Shown piece by piece: positions 1-7,671 of a stretch of DNA of 64,000 nt. Position 1 is the stretch's first letter; every line of letters starts with the position of its first letter. The notes beneath the pieces are model-generated. The model saw only the letters and a program-made list of their open reading frames with translations. It was not told the DNA's origin and made no database searches. The position numbers and the translations under genes are program-made. The stretch spans positions 372,001-436,000 of the forward strand of contig NZ_LIPG01000006.1 of the NCBI RefSeq assembly GCF_001905505.1, written 5' to 3'. Source of the stretch: Streptomyces sp. CB02058. GTDB lineage: Bacteria > Actinomycetota > Actinomycetes > Streptomycetales > Streptomycetaceae.

Positions 1-11
1 GGCGACGGTGC

Positions 12-35
12 GACGGACCACTCCGGTCGTCCGTC
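12..35 (+). terminator. weak hairpin before the LacI gene
   Basis: A 7-bp inverted repeat (12-18 pairs with 29-35) has a 10-nt loop and no T-tract. It could end transcription from a gene to the left of the window or be chance in GC-rich DNA. The rest of 1-96 shows no coding signal that can be judged. Confidence 0.25.
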
Positions 36-96
36 CGCAGACCAGGAGACCCGGCGCCGACGCGCGGCGGCCGAACGCATCAGTGGGGCAGGGCAA

Positions 97-1116
97 GTGG
101 GGCGTGTGGCAGGGATCAAGGACGTGGCCCGGCAGGCCGGAGTCTCGGTGGGCACGGTCTCCAATGTGATCAACCGCCCCGAGGCGGTGCTCCCCGACAC
201 CCGCGCCCGGGTCCTCGCGGCGATCGAGGAGCTCGGATACGTACGCAGTGAGTCGGCCAGGCAGCTCAGGGCGGGCCGCAGCCGCATCATGGCCCTGCTG
301 GTCCTGGACATGGGCAACCCGTTCTTCGTGGACATCGCCCGTGGCGCCGAGCGGGCCGCGCGGGAGGCCGGGCTCGGCGTGATGGTCTGCAACAGCGGCC
401 AGAGCCAGGAGGAGGAGGCCGAATACCTCGGACTCTTCGCCGAGCAGCGGGTCTGCGGAGTCCTGGTCACCCCGGCCGACGCCACCGGCGGAAACCTCGA
501 AGCCTTCGCGCGCCACCGGATTCCCCATGTGCTGGTCGACCGGGTGGCGGGGTCCACCGAGGCCTGCGCCGTCTCCGTCGACGACGTGCGGGGCGGCATG
601 CTCGCCGTCGGTCACCTCGTCTCGGCGGGCCATCGCTCCGTCGCCTACGTCAGCGGACCGGGCGACCTCCACCAGATCCGGGACCGGCGCGAAGGGGCCC
701 ACGCGGCGCTCACCGAGGCCGGGCTCGGCCCCGAGGCGCTGGTGGAGATCCCCTCGGACCGCCTGGACGTGGCGGCGGGCCGTGACGCCGGGGCCCGGCT
801 GCTCGGCCTCGTGCCCCGTCCCACCGCGGTCTTCTGCGCCAACGACCTGCTCGCGCTCGGTGTCCTGCAGTCGCTGTACGCCGCGGGTGTGCGGGTGCCG
901 CAGGACGTCGCGATCGTGGGGTACGACGACATCGAGTTCGCCGCTGCCGCCGCCGTACCGCTCACCTCGGTCCGGCAGCCCGCCGTGGTCATGGGGCGGA
1001 TGGCCGCCGAGCTGCTCCTGGAGGAGGCGGACGACGAGGACGGCAGCCACCGGCACCGCAGTGTGGTGCTCCAGCCGGAACTCGTCGTACGCGCCTCCAG
1101 CGCCGCCCCGCGCTGA
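97..1116 (+). CDS. LacI-family transcriptional regulator
   Basis: A 339-aa repressor of the LacI/GalR family. The N-terminal helix-turn-helix spans residues 7-27 (IKDVARQAGVSVGTVSNVIN), a hinge follows near 49-63, and the rest is a periplasmic-binding-protein-like sugar sensor with the usual ending in which a YDDIEFAAA segment precedes a conserved TSVRQP. The length is standard. The GTG at 97 is used; a second GTG at 106 would also keep the whole DNA-binding domain. The gene stands alone. The nearest sugar operon is 2.7 kb downstream and has a palindrome of LacI type at its promoter (3819-3832), so a regulatory link is plausible, but the true target could equally lie left of the window. The ligand cannot be read from the sequence. 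Confidence 0.93.
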   Translation: MGRVAGIKDVARQAGVSVGTVSNVINRPEAVLPDTRARVLAAIEELGYVRSESARQLRAGRSRIMALLVLDMGNPFFVDIARGAERAAREAGLGVMVCNSGQSQEEEAEYLGLFAEQRVCGVLVTPADATGGNLEAFARHRIPHVLVDRVAGSTEACAVSVDDVRGGMLAVGHLVSAGHRSVAYVSGPGDLHQIRDRREGAHAALTEAGLGPEALVEIPSDRLDVAAGRDAGARLLGLVPRPTAVFCANDLLALGVLQSLYAAGVRVPQDVAIVGYDDIEFAAAAAVPLTSVRQPAVVMGRMAAELLLEEADDEDGSHRHRSVVLQPELVVRASSAAPR

Positions 1117-1270
1117 CCGTCCGAGGGTGCGGGAGGGGCATGGTGCGCGAACAGGTGGGGGGCGTTCGGACGAGGAAGCGATTTCAGGTATCCCGGAGCG
1201 GGTGAACTCGCCCTGCAAAAGGGTCTGTTGATCGCCAAGTGGGCCCGCTCTGCGTCATGATCACCACGAG

Positions 1271-1426
1271 ATGGTGGACACCTCCCGGGGCGACGCCCCC
1301 GCATCCCCTGCCGAAGAGCCGCGCGGCTGCCTCTTCGCGCTGTCCCAGCCGCCCCTGATGATCTTCCTGACGGTGGTCGGCGGCCTGTTGCTGATGGCCG
1401 CCCTGCACGATCTTTTACTGCTGTGA
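1271..1426 (+). CDS. small single-pass membrane protein (51 aa)
   Basis: A short frame of 51 codons from ATG 1271 to TGA 1424-1426. The N-terminal half is polar (acidic, with an EEPRG stretch) and the C-terminal half is a single hydrophobic segment (LMIFLTVVGG then LLLMAAL) ending in a leucine-rich tail. Codon third positions are strongly G/C as in neighbouring genes. The frame is followed directly by a bidirectional hairpin at 1435-1460. The ribosome-binding site is poor (only GAG just upstream). The likely product is a small membrane-anchored peptide of unknown role; similar tiny hydrophobic proteins are common in Streptomyces. Confidence 0.6.
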   Translation: MVDTSRGDAPASPAEEPRGCLFALSQPPLMIFLTVVGGLLLMAALHDLLLL

Positions 1427-1434
1427 GGCGCCCA

Positions 1435-1460
1435 CGGCCCCGGGGCACGGGCCGGGGCCG
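1435..1460. terminator. bidirectional hairpin between convergent genes
   Basis: A perfect 9-bp GC stem (1435-1443 with 1452-1460) and 8-nt loop lie between the small plus-strand membrane gene and the 3' end of the minus-strand CGNR gene. There is no T-tract, which is normal for Streptomyces terminators. Confidence 0.55.
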
Positions 1461-1473
1461 GTCCTCCGGGCGG

Positions 1474-2031
1474 TCAGCCCGCCGCCTCCCGGCGCCGGGC
1501 GCGGTAGGCGGCGACGTGCAGCCGGTTGCCGCAGGTGCGGCTGGAGCAGTAGCGCCGGGAGCGGTTGCGCGAGAGGTCGACGAAGGCGTCCCGGCAGTCC
1601 GGCGCCTCGCAGCGCCGCAGTCGCTCCTGCTCGCCCGCCACCACGATGAAGGCCAGGGCCATCCCGCAGTCGGCCGCGAGGTGGTCCGCGATCGAGGCGT
1701 CCGGCGCGAAGTAGTGGACGTGCCAGTCGTAGCCGTCGTGGTTCGTGAGCTGCGGGGTGGTGCCGGCGGCGGCCACCAGGCCGTTCACGAGGTCCGCCGC
1801 GGTACGGGCGTCGGGTGCCGCGAATATCTCGGCGAACCTGCTCCGTACGTCGTGCACCGCGCGCAGGTCCTTCTCGCCGAGGGCGCCGACGCCGCTGATG
1901 CGGTGGCGCTCCGCGAAGCCGTAGAGCGTGGCGATGTCGGCGAGACCGTCGCCCGCGTCGCTTTCCGGTGCGGTGTTCACCAGATCGACCACCGTTTCGA
2001 GGGCGATCCGGGTGTCGTGTGGGATCAGCAC
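1474..2031 (-). CDS. CGNR zinc-finger protein with ABATE domain
   Basis: A 185-aa protein of the ABATE/CGNR family, thought to be a stress- or metabolite-responsive transcription regulator. Residues 1-135 match the ABATE sensor region. The C-terminal zinc finger is complete, with cysteines at 141, 146, 162 and 167, the last starting the diagnostic CGNR motif (167-170), followed by an Arg-rich tail (YRARRREA) suited to nucleic-acid contact. The ATG at 2031 gives the usual family length. The gene is monocistronic; relatives often sit beside efflux transporters, but none is seen here, so the target is unknown. Confidence 0.9.
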   Translation of the reverse strand: MLIPHDTRIALETVVDLVNTAPESDAGDGLADIATLYGFAERHRISGVGALGEKDLRAVHDVRSRFAEIFAAPDARTAADLVNGLVAAAGTTPQLTNHDGYDWHVHYFAPDASIADHLAADCGMALAFIVVAGEQERLRRCEAPDCRDAFVDLSRNRSRRYCSSRTCGNRLHVAAYRARRREAAG

Positions 2032-2299
2032 GCTTCGCTCCCTGGCCTCCGGCGGGCGGGCGCCCGCCGATGCGGGCTGACTCTACTGGCTCGGCGAAGG
2101 CGTCCACGGCCCGGTGCGGGCTTACGCGGGCCGGGCGGCCCCTTGTGGCCACCGGGACGGCCCCGGGGTACACGAGGCGCTCCTGGCGCCCCTGAGGCGT
2201 TCTGGGCTCCACGGGTGGGGCGGGTGATGCGGATGGTGCGCGTGTGGCGCCGACCGTCCCGGCCTGGTGCCCCGTGGGCGGCCTCGCACCCGGGGGTGT

Positions 2300-2343
2300 G
2301 CTCTGCGGCTGTGCCGGACCGTGCTCCGGCACAGCCGCAGAGC
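2300..2343 (-). terminator. 19-bp perfect hairpin downstream of ssgB
   Basis: An uninterrupted 19-bp stem (2300-2318 with 2325-2343) closes a 6-nt loop. It lies about 130 bp past the ssgB stop codon on the minus strand and is the second of two tandem hairpins met by an ssgB transcript. There is no T-tract, as is usual in Streptomyces. Confidence 0.65.
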
Positions 2344-2355
2344 CCCGGACGCGCG

Positions 2356-2397
2356 CCGGCGCCGCCGCCGCGGTGGGTTCCGCGGCGACGGCGCCGG
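2356..2397 (-). terminator. second, GC-only hairpin downstream of ssgB
   Basis: An 18-bp stem (2356-2373 with 2380-2397) has a single mismatch and a 6-nt loop. It lies between ssgB and the 19-bp hairpin, so the two form a tandem terminator for minus-strand transcription. Confidence 0.6.
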
Positions 2398-2471
2398 TGT
2401 CAGCCCTATGAGGTTGTCCGCGCGACGCCGTCTCCCCGAGTCGGACGGCGCCCCGCAGCTCTCTGCCTGGC

Positions 2472-2885
2472 TCAGCTCTCGGCCAGGATGTGTGAGAGCT
2501 CCGTATCGAGGTCGAAGTGACGATGCTCGGTGCCCGGCGGAACCGCGGCGTCGGTCCTCTTCAGGAACGACTCCAGGGCCCGAGCCGGGGCTTCGAGCAG
2601 CGCTTCTCCCTCCGGGGAGCTCAGCGCGATGCAGACGACGCCTTGGCCGTGACTACGTGATGGCCAGACGCGGACGTCACCGGTGCCGGTGGGCCTGTGC
2701 AGCCCCTCGGCAAGGAGGTCACGGGCGAAAACCCACTCGACCGTCTCCTCCGCTCCGGTGTGGAAGGTGGCGTGCACGGCATAGGGATCGGCCGTGTCAT
2801 ACCGCAGGCCCGCGGGTACAGGCAGTGAGGACTCGCTCGACACAACGAGGCGCAGGTGCAGCTCGCAGCTGACCGTGGTGTTCAT
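2472..2885 (-). CDS. ssgB: sporulation-specific cell-division activator SsgB
   Basis: A 137-aa SsgA-like protein. The sequence from MNTTVSCELHLRLVVSS through the terminal DLDTELSHILAES is that of Streptomyces SsgB, one of the most conserved developmental proteins of the genus. Established role: SsgB marks future septum sites in aerial hyphae and recruits FtsZ. The frame can be extended 22 residues upstream, but that part is Arg-rich and unlike the family, and the ATG at 2885 has a GAAAGG-type ribosome site upstream, so 2885 is chosen. It is divergent from the TIGR02611 membrane gene; the shared 190-bp upstream region contains a short inverted repeat (2947-2961). Tandem terminators follow. Confidence 0.96.
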   Translation of the reverse strand: MNTTVSCELHLRLVVSSESSLPVPAGLRYDTADPYAVHATFHTGAEETVEWVFARDLLAEGLHRPTGTGDVRVWPSRSHGQGVVCIALSSPEGEALLEAPARALESFLKRTDAAVPPGTEHRHFDLDTELSHILAES

Positions 2886-2946
2886 AAGCGCCAGGGCCTT
2901 TCGCTCAGTGTGCGCTCGGGGATTCGCACGTCGGCGAAATCGACAT

Positions 2947-2961
2947 GCCACCTACGGTGGC
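2947..2961. promoter_or_regulatory. inverted repeat in the ssgB upstream region
   Basis: A perfect palindrome with 6-bp arms and a 3-nt spacer (GCCACC-TAC-GGTGGC) lies 62-76 bp upstream of the ssgB start, between ssgB and the divergent membrane gene. Position and symmetry suggest an operator; the binding protein is unknown. Confidence 0.35.
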
Positions 2962-3075
2962 GTTGTAAACCCCTCTGACCTATTTGTGTCGCTTCGGGTC
3001 GCTCGTACGGCGGTGTGTAACTTTGGGTCATGCGTCCATTCCGGTGACGATCGCCGTTCCGGTAGGTTGGGCTCC

Positions 3076-3531
3076 ATGAACGCGGAGAGTGACGAGCGGA
3101 AAGAGGTCGCCGCGACGGTGGCCGACGACTCCGCCACGGGGGACGGCAGGACGGCGGAGCGCGAGCTGGGATCGCGCGCGCCGGGGTTCATCAGGGCCTC
3201 GCGGGTGCTTCACCTGAGCTGGCAGGTCGGGATCTTCGTCCTCGGCCTCGCCGTGGTCGGCGCGGGCATCGTGATGCTGCCCCTGCCAGGCCCCGGGTGG
3301 CTGGTGATCTTCGGCGGCATGGCGATCTGGGCGACCGAGTTCGTCTGGGCGCAGCTCGTCCTGCGCTGGACCCGGCGCAAGGTCACCGAGGCCGCCGAGC
3401 GTGCTCTCGACCCCAAGGTCCGGCGGCGCAACATCATCCTCACCACGATCGGGCTCGTGATCATCGCGGTGCTGGTCGGGATCTACGTCTGGAAGTTCGG
3501 CATCGTGATGCCGTGGAAGATCGACCAGTGA
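3076..3531 (+). CDS. TIGR02611-family integral membrane protein
   Basis: A 151-aa protein with a charged N-terminal tail of about 45 residues followed by three hydrophobic segments (about 51-69, 75-95 and 120-139). The PGPGW motif at 71-75, between the first two segments, is the hallmark of this small actinobacterial family; the function is unknown. Its place beside ssgB is conserved in Streptomyces as far as I recall. The ATG at 3076 follows a TAGGTT hexamer (3063-3068) by 7 nt and has no Shine-Dalgarno, so the mRNA is probably leaderless. A longer upstream extension of the frame is not believable because it would run through the ssgB promoter region. Confidence 0.88.
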   Translation: MNAESDERKEVAATVADDSATGDGRTAERELGSRAPGFIRASRVLHLSWQVGIFVLGLAVVGAGIVMLPLPGPGWLVIFGGMAIWATEFVWAQLVLRWTRRKVTEAAERALDPKVRRRNIILTTIGLVIIAVLVGIYVWKFGIVMPWKIDQ

Positions 3532-3585
3532 CCCGGTGATGGTCCGGAGGCCCGGCTGACATGGGGTAATGTAAGCCGTGCGCCG

Positions 3586-3657
3586 GGGCGATTAGCTCAG
3601 TGGGAGAGCGCTTCGTTCACACCGAAGAGGTCACTGGTTCGAACCCAGTATCGCCCA
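3586..3657 (+). tRNA. tRNA-Val (anticodon CAC), copy 1
   Basis: A 72-nt cloverleaf with a 7-bp acceptor stem (GGGCGAT with ATCGCCC), a D-arm, an anticodon stem CTTCG/CGAAG with loop TTCACAC giving anticodon CAC at 3618-3620, and a T-stem ACTGG/CCAGT with loop TTCGAAC. Discriminator A at 3657; the 3' CCA is not encoded. It reads GUG valine codons. A second gene at 12954-13025 differs by one base (last T-loop position, C here, A there). A strong hairpin follows at 3670-3700. Confidence 0.97.
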
Positions 3658-3669
3658 CCCCGGACCGAC

Positions 3670-3700
3670 GGCCCGGAAGCTTCAGAGAAGCTTCCGGGCC
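3670..3700 (+). terminator. terminator after tRNA-Val copy 1
   Basis: A perfect 13-bp stem (3670-3682 with 3688-3700) and 5-nt loop lie 12 nt past the tRNA. The stem extends past one mismatch by four more pairs (3665-3668 with 3702-3705). Confidence 0.8.
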
Positions 3701-3784
3701 ATCGGCGTTTCCGCGTGCGTGGCGCGGCCCCGAGGCCCGTTCTGTTCGGCCCGTCGTCAGGCCGCCGAATTTTCGTCCGAACCG

Positions 3785-3832
3785 TTGACGTGCTGGGTGT
3801 GGCTCCTTACTTTGACCCAGCAAGCGCTTTCT
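3785..3832 (+). promoter_or_regulatory. consensus promoter with LacI-type operator
   Basis: A -35 TTGACG (3785-3790) and a -10 TACTTT (3808-3813) are separated by 17 nt, a close match to vegetative (HrdB-type) promoters. The predicted start near 3820 falls on the palindrome AGC-AAGCGCTT-TCT (3819-3832), whose central CG dyad is typical of LacI/GalR operators. This is 35-80 bp upstream of the sugar-binding lipoprotein gene, so repression by a LacI-type regulator is expected. The regulator at 97-1116 is the nearest candidate. Confidence 0.65.
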
Positions 3833-3866
3833 AAAACGATTCAATGCGAATGGATGGGGGCGAGCC

Positions 3867-5156
3867 ATGTCTCGGAACAGCGGCATCGACCGTAGGCAGA
3901 TGCTGAAGCTGGCCGGCTTCTCGGCGGCCGGTCTCGGATTGACAGCGGCCGGGTGCGGCTCGGGCGGAGGCAGTGGCTCGGGGGGCCCGGTCACCATCCG
4001 GCACTCGTGGTGGGGCGCGGACGACCGGGCCAAGAAGATCCAGCAGTGCATCACCCTCTTCGAGAAGAAGCACCCGAAGATCAAGGTGAAGACGGACTTC
4101 CAGCAGTACCCGGACTTCTGGAAGAAGTTCAACACCCAGGCGGCCGGCGGCAACCCGCCCGACGTCATCCAGAACGCCGTGACCTTCCTGCGCAAGTACG
4201 AGGCGAAGAACGTCCTCCTCGACCTCAACCCGCAGGCGAAGGCCGGCAACCTCGATCTCACCGGCTTCCGCTCCGGGCTGGAGAAGTTCGCCGAGATCGA
4301 CGGCAAGCTGCTCGGAGTGCCGGTCGGCAGCAACTCGATGGCCCTGGTCATCGACGAGAAGGTCTACGAGAAGGCCGGGATCACCCCCGAGATCGGCTGG
4401 ACCTGGGACGACTGGTACGCCGGTCTCCAGAAGATCAAGAACGGCCAGAAGATAGCCGGTGACGCCGGGCCGCACGGGGTGATGTACCTCTACGACCTGA
4501 TCCTCCGCCAGAACGGCAAGGCCTTCTTCACCGAGGACGGCATGGGCTTCGGCGAGGCCGAGCTGCTGCCGTACTGGACCGAGGCGCTGGAGCGGGTCAA
4601 GGCGGGAATCTACGCCGACCCCAAGAAGGTCGAGCAGCTCAAGCCGGCCTCCGCGACGGCCAAGGGCCTGTCCGCCGGTGAGTTCACCTGGGACAACTTC
4701 TCGGTGCGCTACAGCGCCGAGGGCAAGAGCAGTTACGGTCTCGCGCCCATCCCCAGCACCGACGGCAAGAAGACCGGCCAGTACCTCGGCTCGCTGATGC
4801 TGAGCGGCACGGCCCGCACCAAGCACCCGGCCGAGGTGGCGACCTTCATCAGCTTCATGACGCACGACCCCGAGGTCGCCCGGATCATGGGCTACGACCG
4901 CGGAGTGCCCGCGACCACCGCGCAGTTCGAGGCGTACGAGCCCGCCGACGCGCCCAGCAAGGCGATCGGCGCGTACGAGACCGCGATCGCCGAGGCGGGC
5001 GTGCTGGAGCCCATCACCCCGCACCCGGCCGGCGCCGACGTCGTCGAGGCCGCCTTCCTGCGTATCGGTGCCGACCTCGCCCTGGGCAAGACCTCGCCGA
5101 AGGAGTCCGTGCAGCAGTTCTTCTCCGAGGCGAAGACCGCCCTCGCCGCGAACTGA
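3867..5156 (+). CDS. sugar ABC transporter substrate-binding lipoprotein
   Basis: A 429-aa solute-binding protein of the extracellular family 1 (carbohydrate uptake type 1). The N-terminus carries a twin-arginine pair (residues 9-10, in DRRQMLK), a hydrophobic stretch and a lipobox LTAAGC with the lipidation cysteine at 30, so it is probably Tat-exported and membrane-anchored; a Gly/Ser linker follows. The body has the family pattern HSWWGADDRAKK near the start and a conserved NNxTFLRKYEAK-like region. It is first in a co-directional set with two permeases, a YesL-like protein and a PL26-type lyase, so the ligand is likely a pectin-derived (rhamnogalacturonan) oligosaccharide; this is inference from context. 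Confidence 0.95.
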   Translation: MSRNSGIDRRQMLKLAGFSAAGLGLTAAGCGSGGGSGSGGPVTIRHSWWGADDRAKKIQQCITLFEKKHPKIKVKTDFQQYPDFWKKFNTQAAGGNPPDVIQNAVTFLRKYEAKNVLLDLNPQAKAGNLDLTGFRSGLEKFAEIDGKLLGVPVGSNSMALVIDEKVYEKAGITPEIGWTWDDWYAGLQKIKNGQKIAGDAGPHGVMYLYDLILRQNGKAFFTEDGMGFGEAELLPYWTEALERVKAGIYADPKKVEQLKPASATAKGLSAGEFTWDNFSVRYSAEGKSSYGLAPIPSTDGKKTGQYLGSLMLSGTARTKHPAEVATFISFMTHDPEVARIMGYDRGVPATTAQFEAYEPADAPSKAIGAYETAIAEAGVLEPITPHPAGADVVEAAFLRIGADLALGKTSPKESVQQFFSEAKTALAAN

Positions 5157-5166
5157 GAGGAAAGCG

Positions 5167-6159
5167 GTGACTCACATCCACACCTCCCCGGGCGTGCTCG
5201 CCCCGGGGGACGACCGGCCCGCCGAGAAGCGGAGCGGTCCCGGAGGAAGCGCGCCGCCCGCCGCCCGCAAGCGGCACAACCGCGGGGAGAACCTGGCCGG
5301 CTATCTGTTCATGTCGCCCTGGATCGCGGGCTTCCTGTTCCTGATCGCCGGGCCCATGGTCTTCTCGCTGTACCTCTCGTTCACCGAGTACAACCTCTTC
5401 GAGGCGCCCCGCTGGATCGGCCTCCAGAACTTCACCGACATGTTCGCGGACCCCCGCTGGCGCCAGTCGGTCAAGGTCACCTCCTGGTACGTGCTGATCG
5501 GCACCCCGATCAAACTGGCCGCCGCACTCGCCGTCGCCATGCTGCTCGCGCAGAAGCGGTGGGGCCAGTCCTTCTACCGGGCGGCCTTCTACGCCCCCTC
5601 CCTGATCGGCGCGAGCGTCTCGGCGGCCATCGTCTGGCGCGCGCTCTTCTCGGACGACGCGCTCGTCGACCGTACGCAGAAGGTGTTCGGCGTCGAGGTC
5701 GGCGGCTGGATCGGCGACCCGGCGATGATCATCTACGCGCTGATCGCCCTCACCGTCTGGCAGTTCGGCGCGCCGATGGTCATCTTCCTGGCCGGGCTCA
5801 AGCAGGTCCCGCAGGAGCTGTACGAGGCCGCAGAGATGGACGGAGCCGGACGCTGGCGGAAGTTCTTCAACATCACCCTGCCGATGATCTCGCCGGTGCT
5901 GTTCTTCAACGTCCTGCTGGAGACCATCCACTCCTTCCAGGTCTTCGGCTCGGCCTACATCGTCAGCAACGGCAGCTGCGGACCCGCCGACGCGACGCTC
6001 GTCTACACCTGCTACCTGTACGAACAAGGCTTCGTGAACAGCCGCATGGGCTTCGCCTCCGCCATGGGATGGCTGCTGCTCGTCGCCGTGGGCCTGGTCA
6101 CCGCCGTGCTGTTCTGGTCCCAGAAGCGCTGGGTGCACTACGAGGAGGGCGGCCGATGA
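5167..6159 (+). CDS. sugar ABC transporter permease (MalF/LplB type)
   Basis: A 330-aa integral membrane permease. A cytoplasmic tail of about 40 residues precedes the first membrane helix (LFMSPWIAGFLFLIAG); about six helices follow. The EAA loop that contacts the ATPase is visible at about residues 219-239 (YEAAEMDGAGRWRKFF then NITLP). GTG 5167 is chosen because AGAGGAAA stands just upstream and the preceding stop is at 5154-5156; a longer frame overlapping the binding-protein gene is rejected. It pairs with the next permease. No ATP-binding subunit lies nearby, as in other Streptomyces oligosaccharide importers that share the ATPase MsiK. Confidence 0.95.
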   Translation: MTHIHTSPGVLAPGDDRPAEKRSGPGGSAPPAARKRHNRGENLAGYLFMSPWIAGFLFLIAGPMVFSLYLSFTEYNLFEAPRWIGLQNFTDMFADPRWRQSVKVTSWYVLIGTPIKLAAALAVAMLLAQKRWGQSFYRAAFYAPSLIGASVSAAIVWRALFSDDALVDRTQKVFGVEVGGWIGDPAMIIYALIALTVWQFGAPMVIFLAGLKQVPQELYEAAEMDGAGRWRKFFNITLPMISPVLFFNVLLETIHSFQVFGSAYIVSNGSCGPADATLVYTCYLYEQGFVNSRMGFASAMGWLLLVAVGLVTAVLFWSQKRWVHYEEGGR

Positions 6160-7016
6160 GCCTCCTGACAGCTGCCGTACGGCGCCGGGGACCCGGCGCG
6201 ATCGCCTGGCACCTCGGTGCGCTGGTCATCCTCGCCGTGGTCCTGTATCCGGTGGTGTGGACGGTCGGAGCCTCGTTCAAGCCGAGTGCCGAGATCATCG
6301 GCGCCCTGGACCTGTTCCCGGCCGACCCCATCGGTGACAACTACACCCGGCTCACCGAGGGCATCGCCGACATCCCGATCTCGACGTTCTTCCTGAACTC
6401 GACCTACATCGCGCTCGGTTCCGTGGTCGGTGTGGTGCTGTCCTGCTCGCTGACCGCCTACGCCTTCGCGAAGGTGCGGTTCGCCGGCCGCAACGCCATG
6501 TTCGCCATCATGATCGGCACGCTGCTGCTGCCGTACCACGTGCTGATCATTCCGCAGTACGTGATGTTCCAGAAGCTGGAGCTGATCAACACCTTCACCC
6601 CGCTGCTGATCGGCAAGTACCTGGCCACCGACGCCTTCTTCGTGTTCCTGATGGTGCAGTTCATGCGTGGCCTGCCCAAGGAGCTCGACGAGGCGGCGCG
6701 GCTGGACGGCTGCGGGCACCTGAGGACCTACTGGTCCATCGTCATGCCGCTCTGCCGGCCGGCGCTCGTCACGAGTGCGATCTTCACCTTCATCAACGCC
6801 TGGAACGACTTCATGGGCCCGCTGCTCTACCTCAACGAGCCGGACAAGTACACCGTCTCGATGGGCCTGAAGATGTTCATCGACCAGGACGCCGTGGCCG
6901 ACTACGGCGGCATGATCGCCATGTCCCTGGTGGCCCTGCTGCCGGTGCTGGCCTTCTTCGTGGCCTTCCAGCGCTATCTGATCGACGGCATGGCCACCTC
7001 GGGCCTGAAGGGCTGA
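6156..7016 (+). CDS. sugar ABC transporter permease (MalG/LplC type)
   Basis: A 286-aa second permease of the carbohydrate importer. Six hydrophobic segments are visible, starting with LGALVILAVVLYPVVW. The EAA loop is near residues 178-198 (DEAARLDGCGHLRTYW then SIVMP). ATG 6156 overlaps the stop of the first permease by 4 nt (ATGA), so the two are translationally coupled and probably form the heterodimeric channel. The C-terminus ends with the usual RYLIDGMATSGLKG, a family hallmark. Confidence 0.96.
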   Translation: MSLLTAAVRRRGPGAIAWHLGALVILAVVLYPVVWTVGASFKPSAEIIGALDLFPADPIGDNYTRLTEGIADIPISTFFLNSTYIALGSVVGVVLSCSLTAYAFAKVRFAGRNAMFAIMIGTLLLPYHVLIIPQYVMFQKLELINTFTPLLIGKYLATDAFFVFLMVQFMRGLPKELDEAARLDGCGHLRTYWSIVMPLCRPALVTSAIFTFINAWNDFMGPLLYLNEPDKYTVSMGLKMFIDQDAVADYGGMIAMSLVALLPVLAFFVAFQRYLIDGMATSGLKG

Positions 7017-7022
7017 CGCACC

Positions 7023-7613
7023 ATGGCGACGAAGACCCGCACCCGGGCCGGGCGCACGCGCGTGATGGACCGCTTCGCCCTGTTCTCCGAATGCCTGCTC
7101 GTCGGCGTGTGGATCGCCGTCGCCGCCCTGCCGCTGTTCACGTTCCCCGCGGCGTTCGCCGCGGGGACCCGGCACCTGCGCCGCTATCTCGACGGCGAAC
7201 AGGGCGGCCTGCGCGAATTCGCCGCCGACGCCCGGTCCGCCGCCCGCGGCGGGTGGCTCGTCGGCGCGGCCGTGTGGGCCGCCGGAGCCCTGCTCTGGCT
7301 CGACCTCGCGGCCGTGCGCGCCGGCCTGCCCGGCGGCCCCCTCGTGGGCGCCGTCGGCATCCTCGCCCTGATCGGCTTCCTGGTGGCCGTGCTCCGCGCC
7401 GCCACCTGCTGGAAGCCCGGTGCCCTCTGGCGCACCCTCCTGGCCGACGCCGGCCGCGACACGGTCCGCGACCCGGCCGGTTCCCTCCTGCTGGTCTGCG
7501 GGATGGCCGTCGTCGCGCTGTCCGGCGCCATGATCCTGCCGCTGGCCGTCCCCGTCGTCGGGGCCGTCGCCGCAGCGGCCACCGCGGTGCACGCGCGCCG
7601 GTTCTCGCGCTGA
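7023..7613 (+). CDS. YesL-like (DUF624) membrane protein
   Basis: A 196-aa protein with about four to five hydrophobic segments. After a basic N-terminus come ECLLVGVWIAVAALPLFTFP and a charged loop (TRHLRRYLDG), the pattern of the DUF624/YesL family; proteins of this family accompany oligosaccharide transporters in Bacillus pectin-utilisation clusters. The start lies 6 nt after the permease stop, so it belongs to the same transcript. The molecular role is unknown; an accessory part in import or sensing is inferred. Moderate confidence in the family assignment, high confidence that the gene is real. Confidence 0.8.
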   Translation: MATKTRTRAGRTRVMDRFALFSECLLVGVWIAVAALPLFTFPAAFAAGTRHLRRYLDGEQGGLREFAADARSAARGGWLVGAAVWAAGALLWLDLAAVRAGLPGGPLVGAVGILALIGFLVAVLRAATCWKPGALWRTLLADAGRDTVRDPAGSLLLVCGMAVVALSGAMILPLAVPVVGAVAAAATAVHARRFSR

Positions 7614-7671
7614 CCCGCAGAAACACCCGTACGTCTCCTGTCCCGATCCCCGCACGGAGAGAGGCACAACC

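Larger units (their letters stand above)
2032..2471. other. 440-bp non-coding interval
   Basis: No convincing gene lies between the CGNR gene start and the ssgB stop. The right half holds two adjacent strong hairpins (2300-2343 and 2356-2397) positioned as terminators of the minus-strand ssgB transcript. The left part (2032-2290) should contain the CGNR promoter; I saw no clear -10/-35 pair or operator there. Confidence 0.6.

Noticed and set aside
1415..2332. Long Arg/Pro-rich minus-strand frame overlapping the CGNR gene
   Set aside because: Out-of-frame shadow; the CGNR frame has a complete zinc finger and normal length.
2886..2951. 22-residue N-terminal extension of SsgB
   Set aside because: Arg-rich and unlike the SsgA-like family, which begins at MNTTV; the extension overlaps the promoter palindrome.
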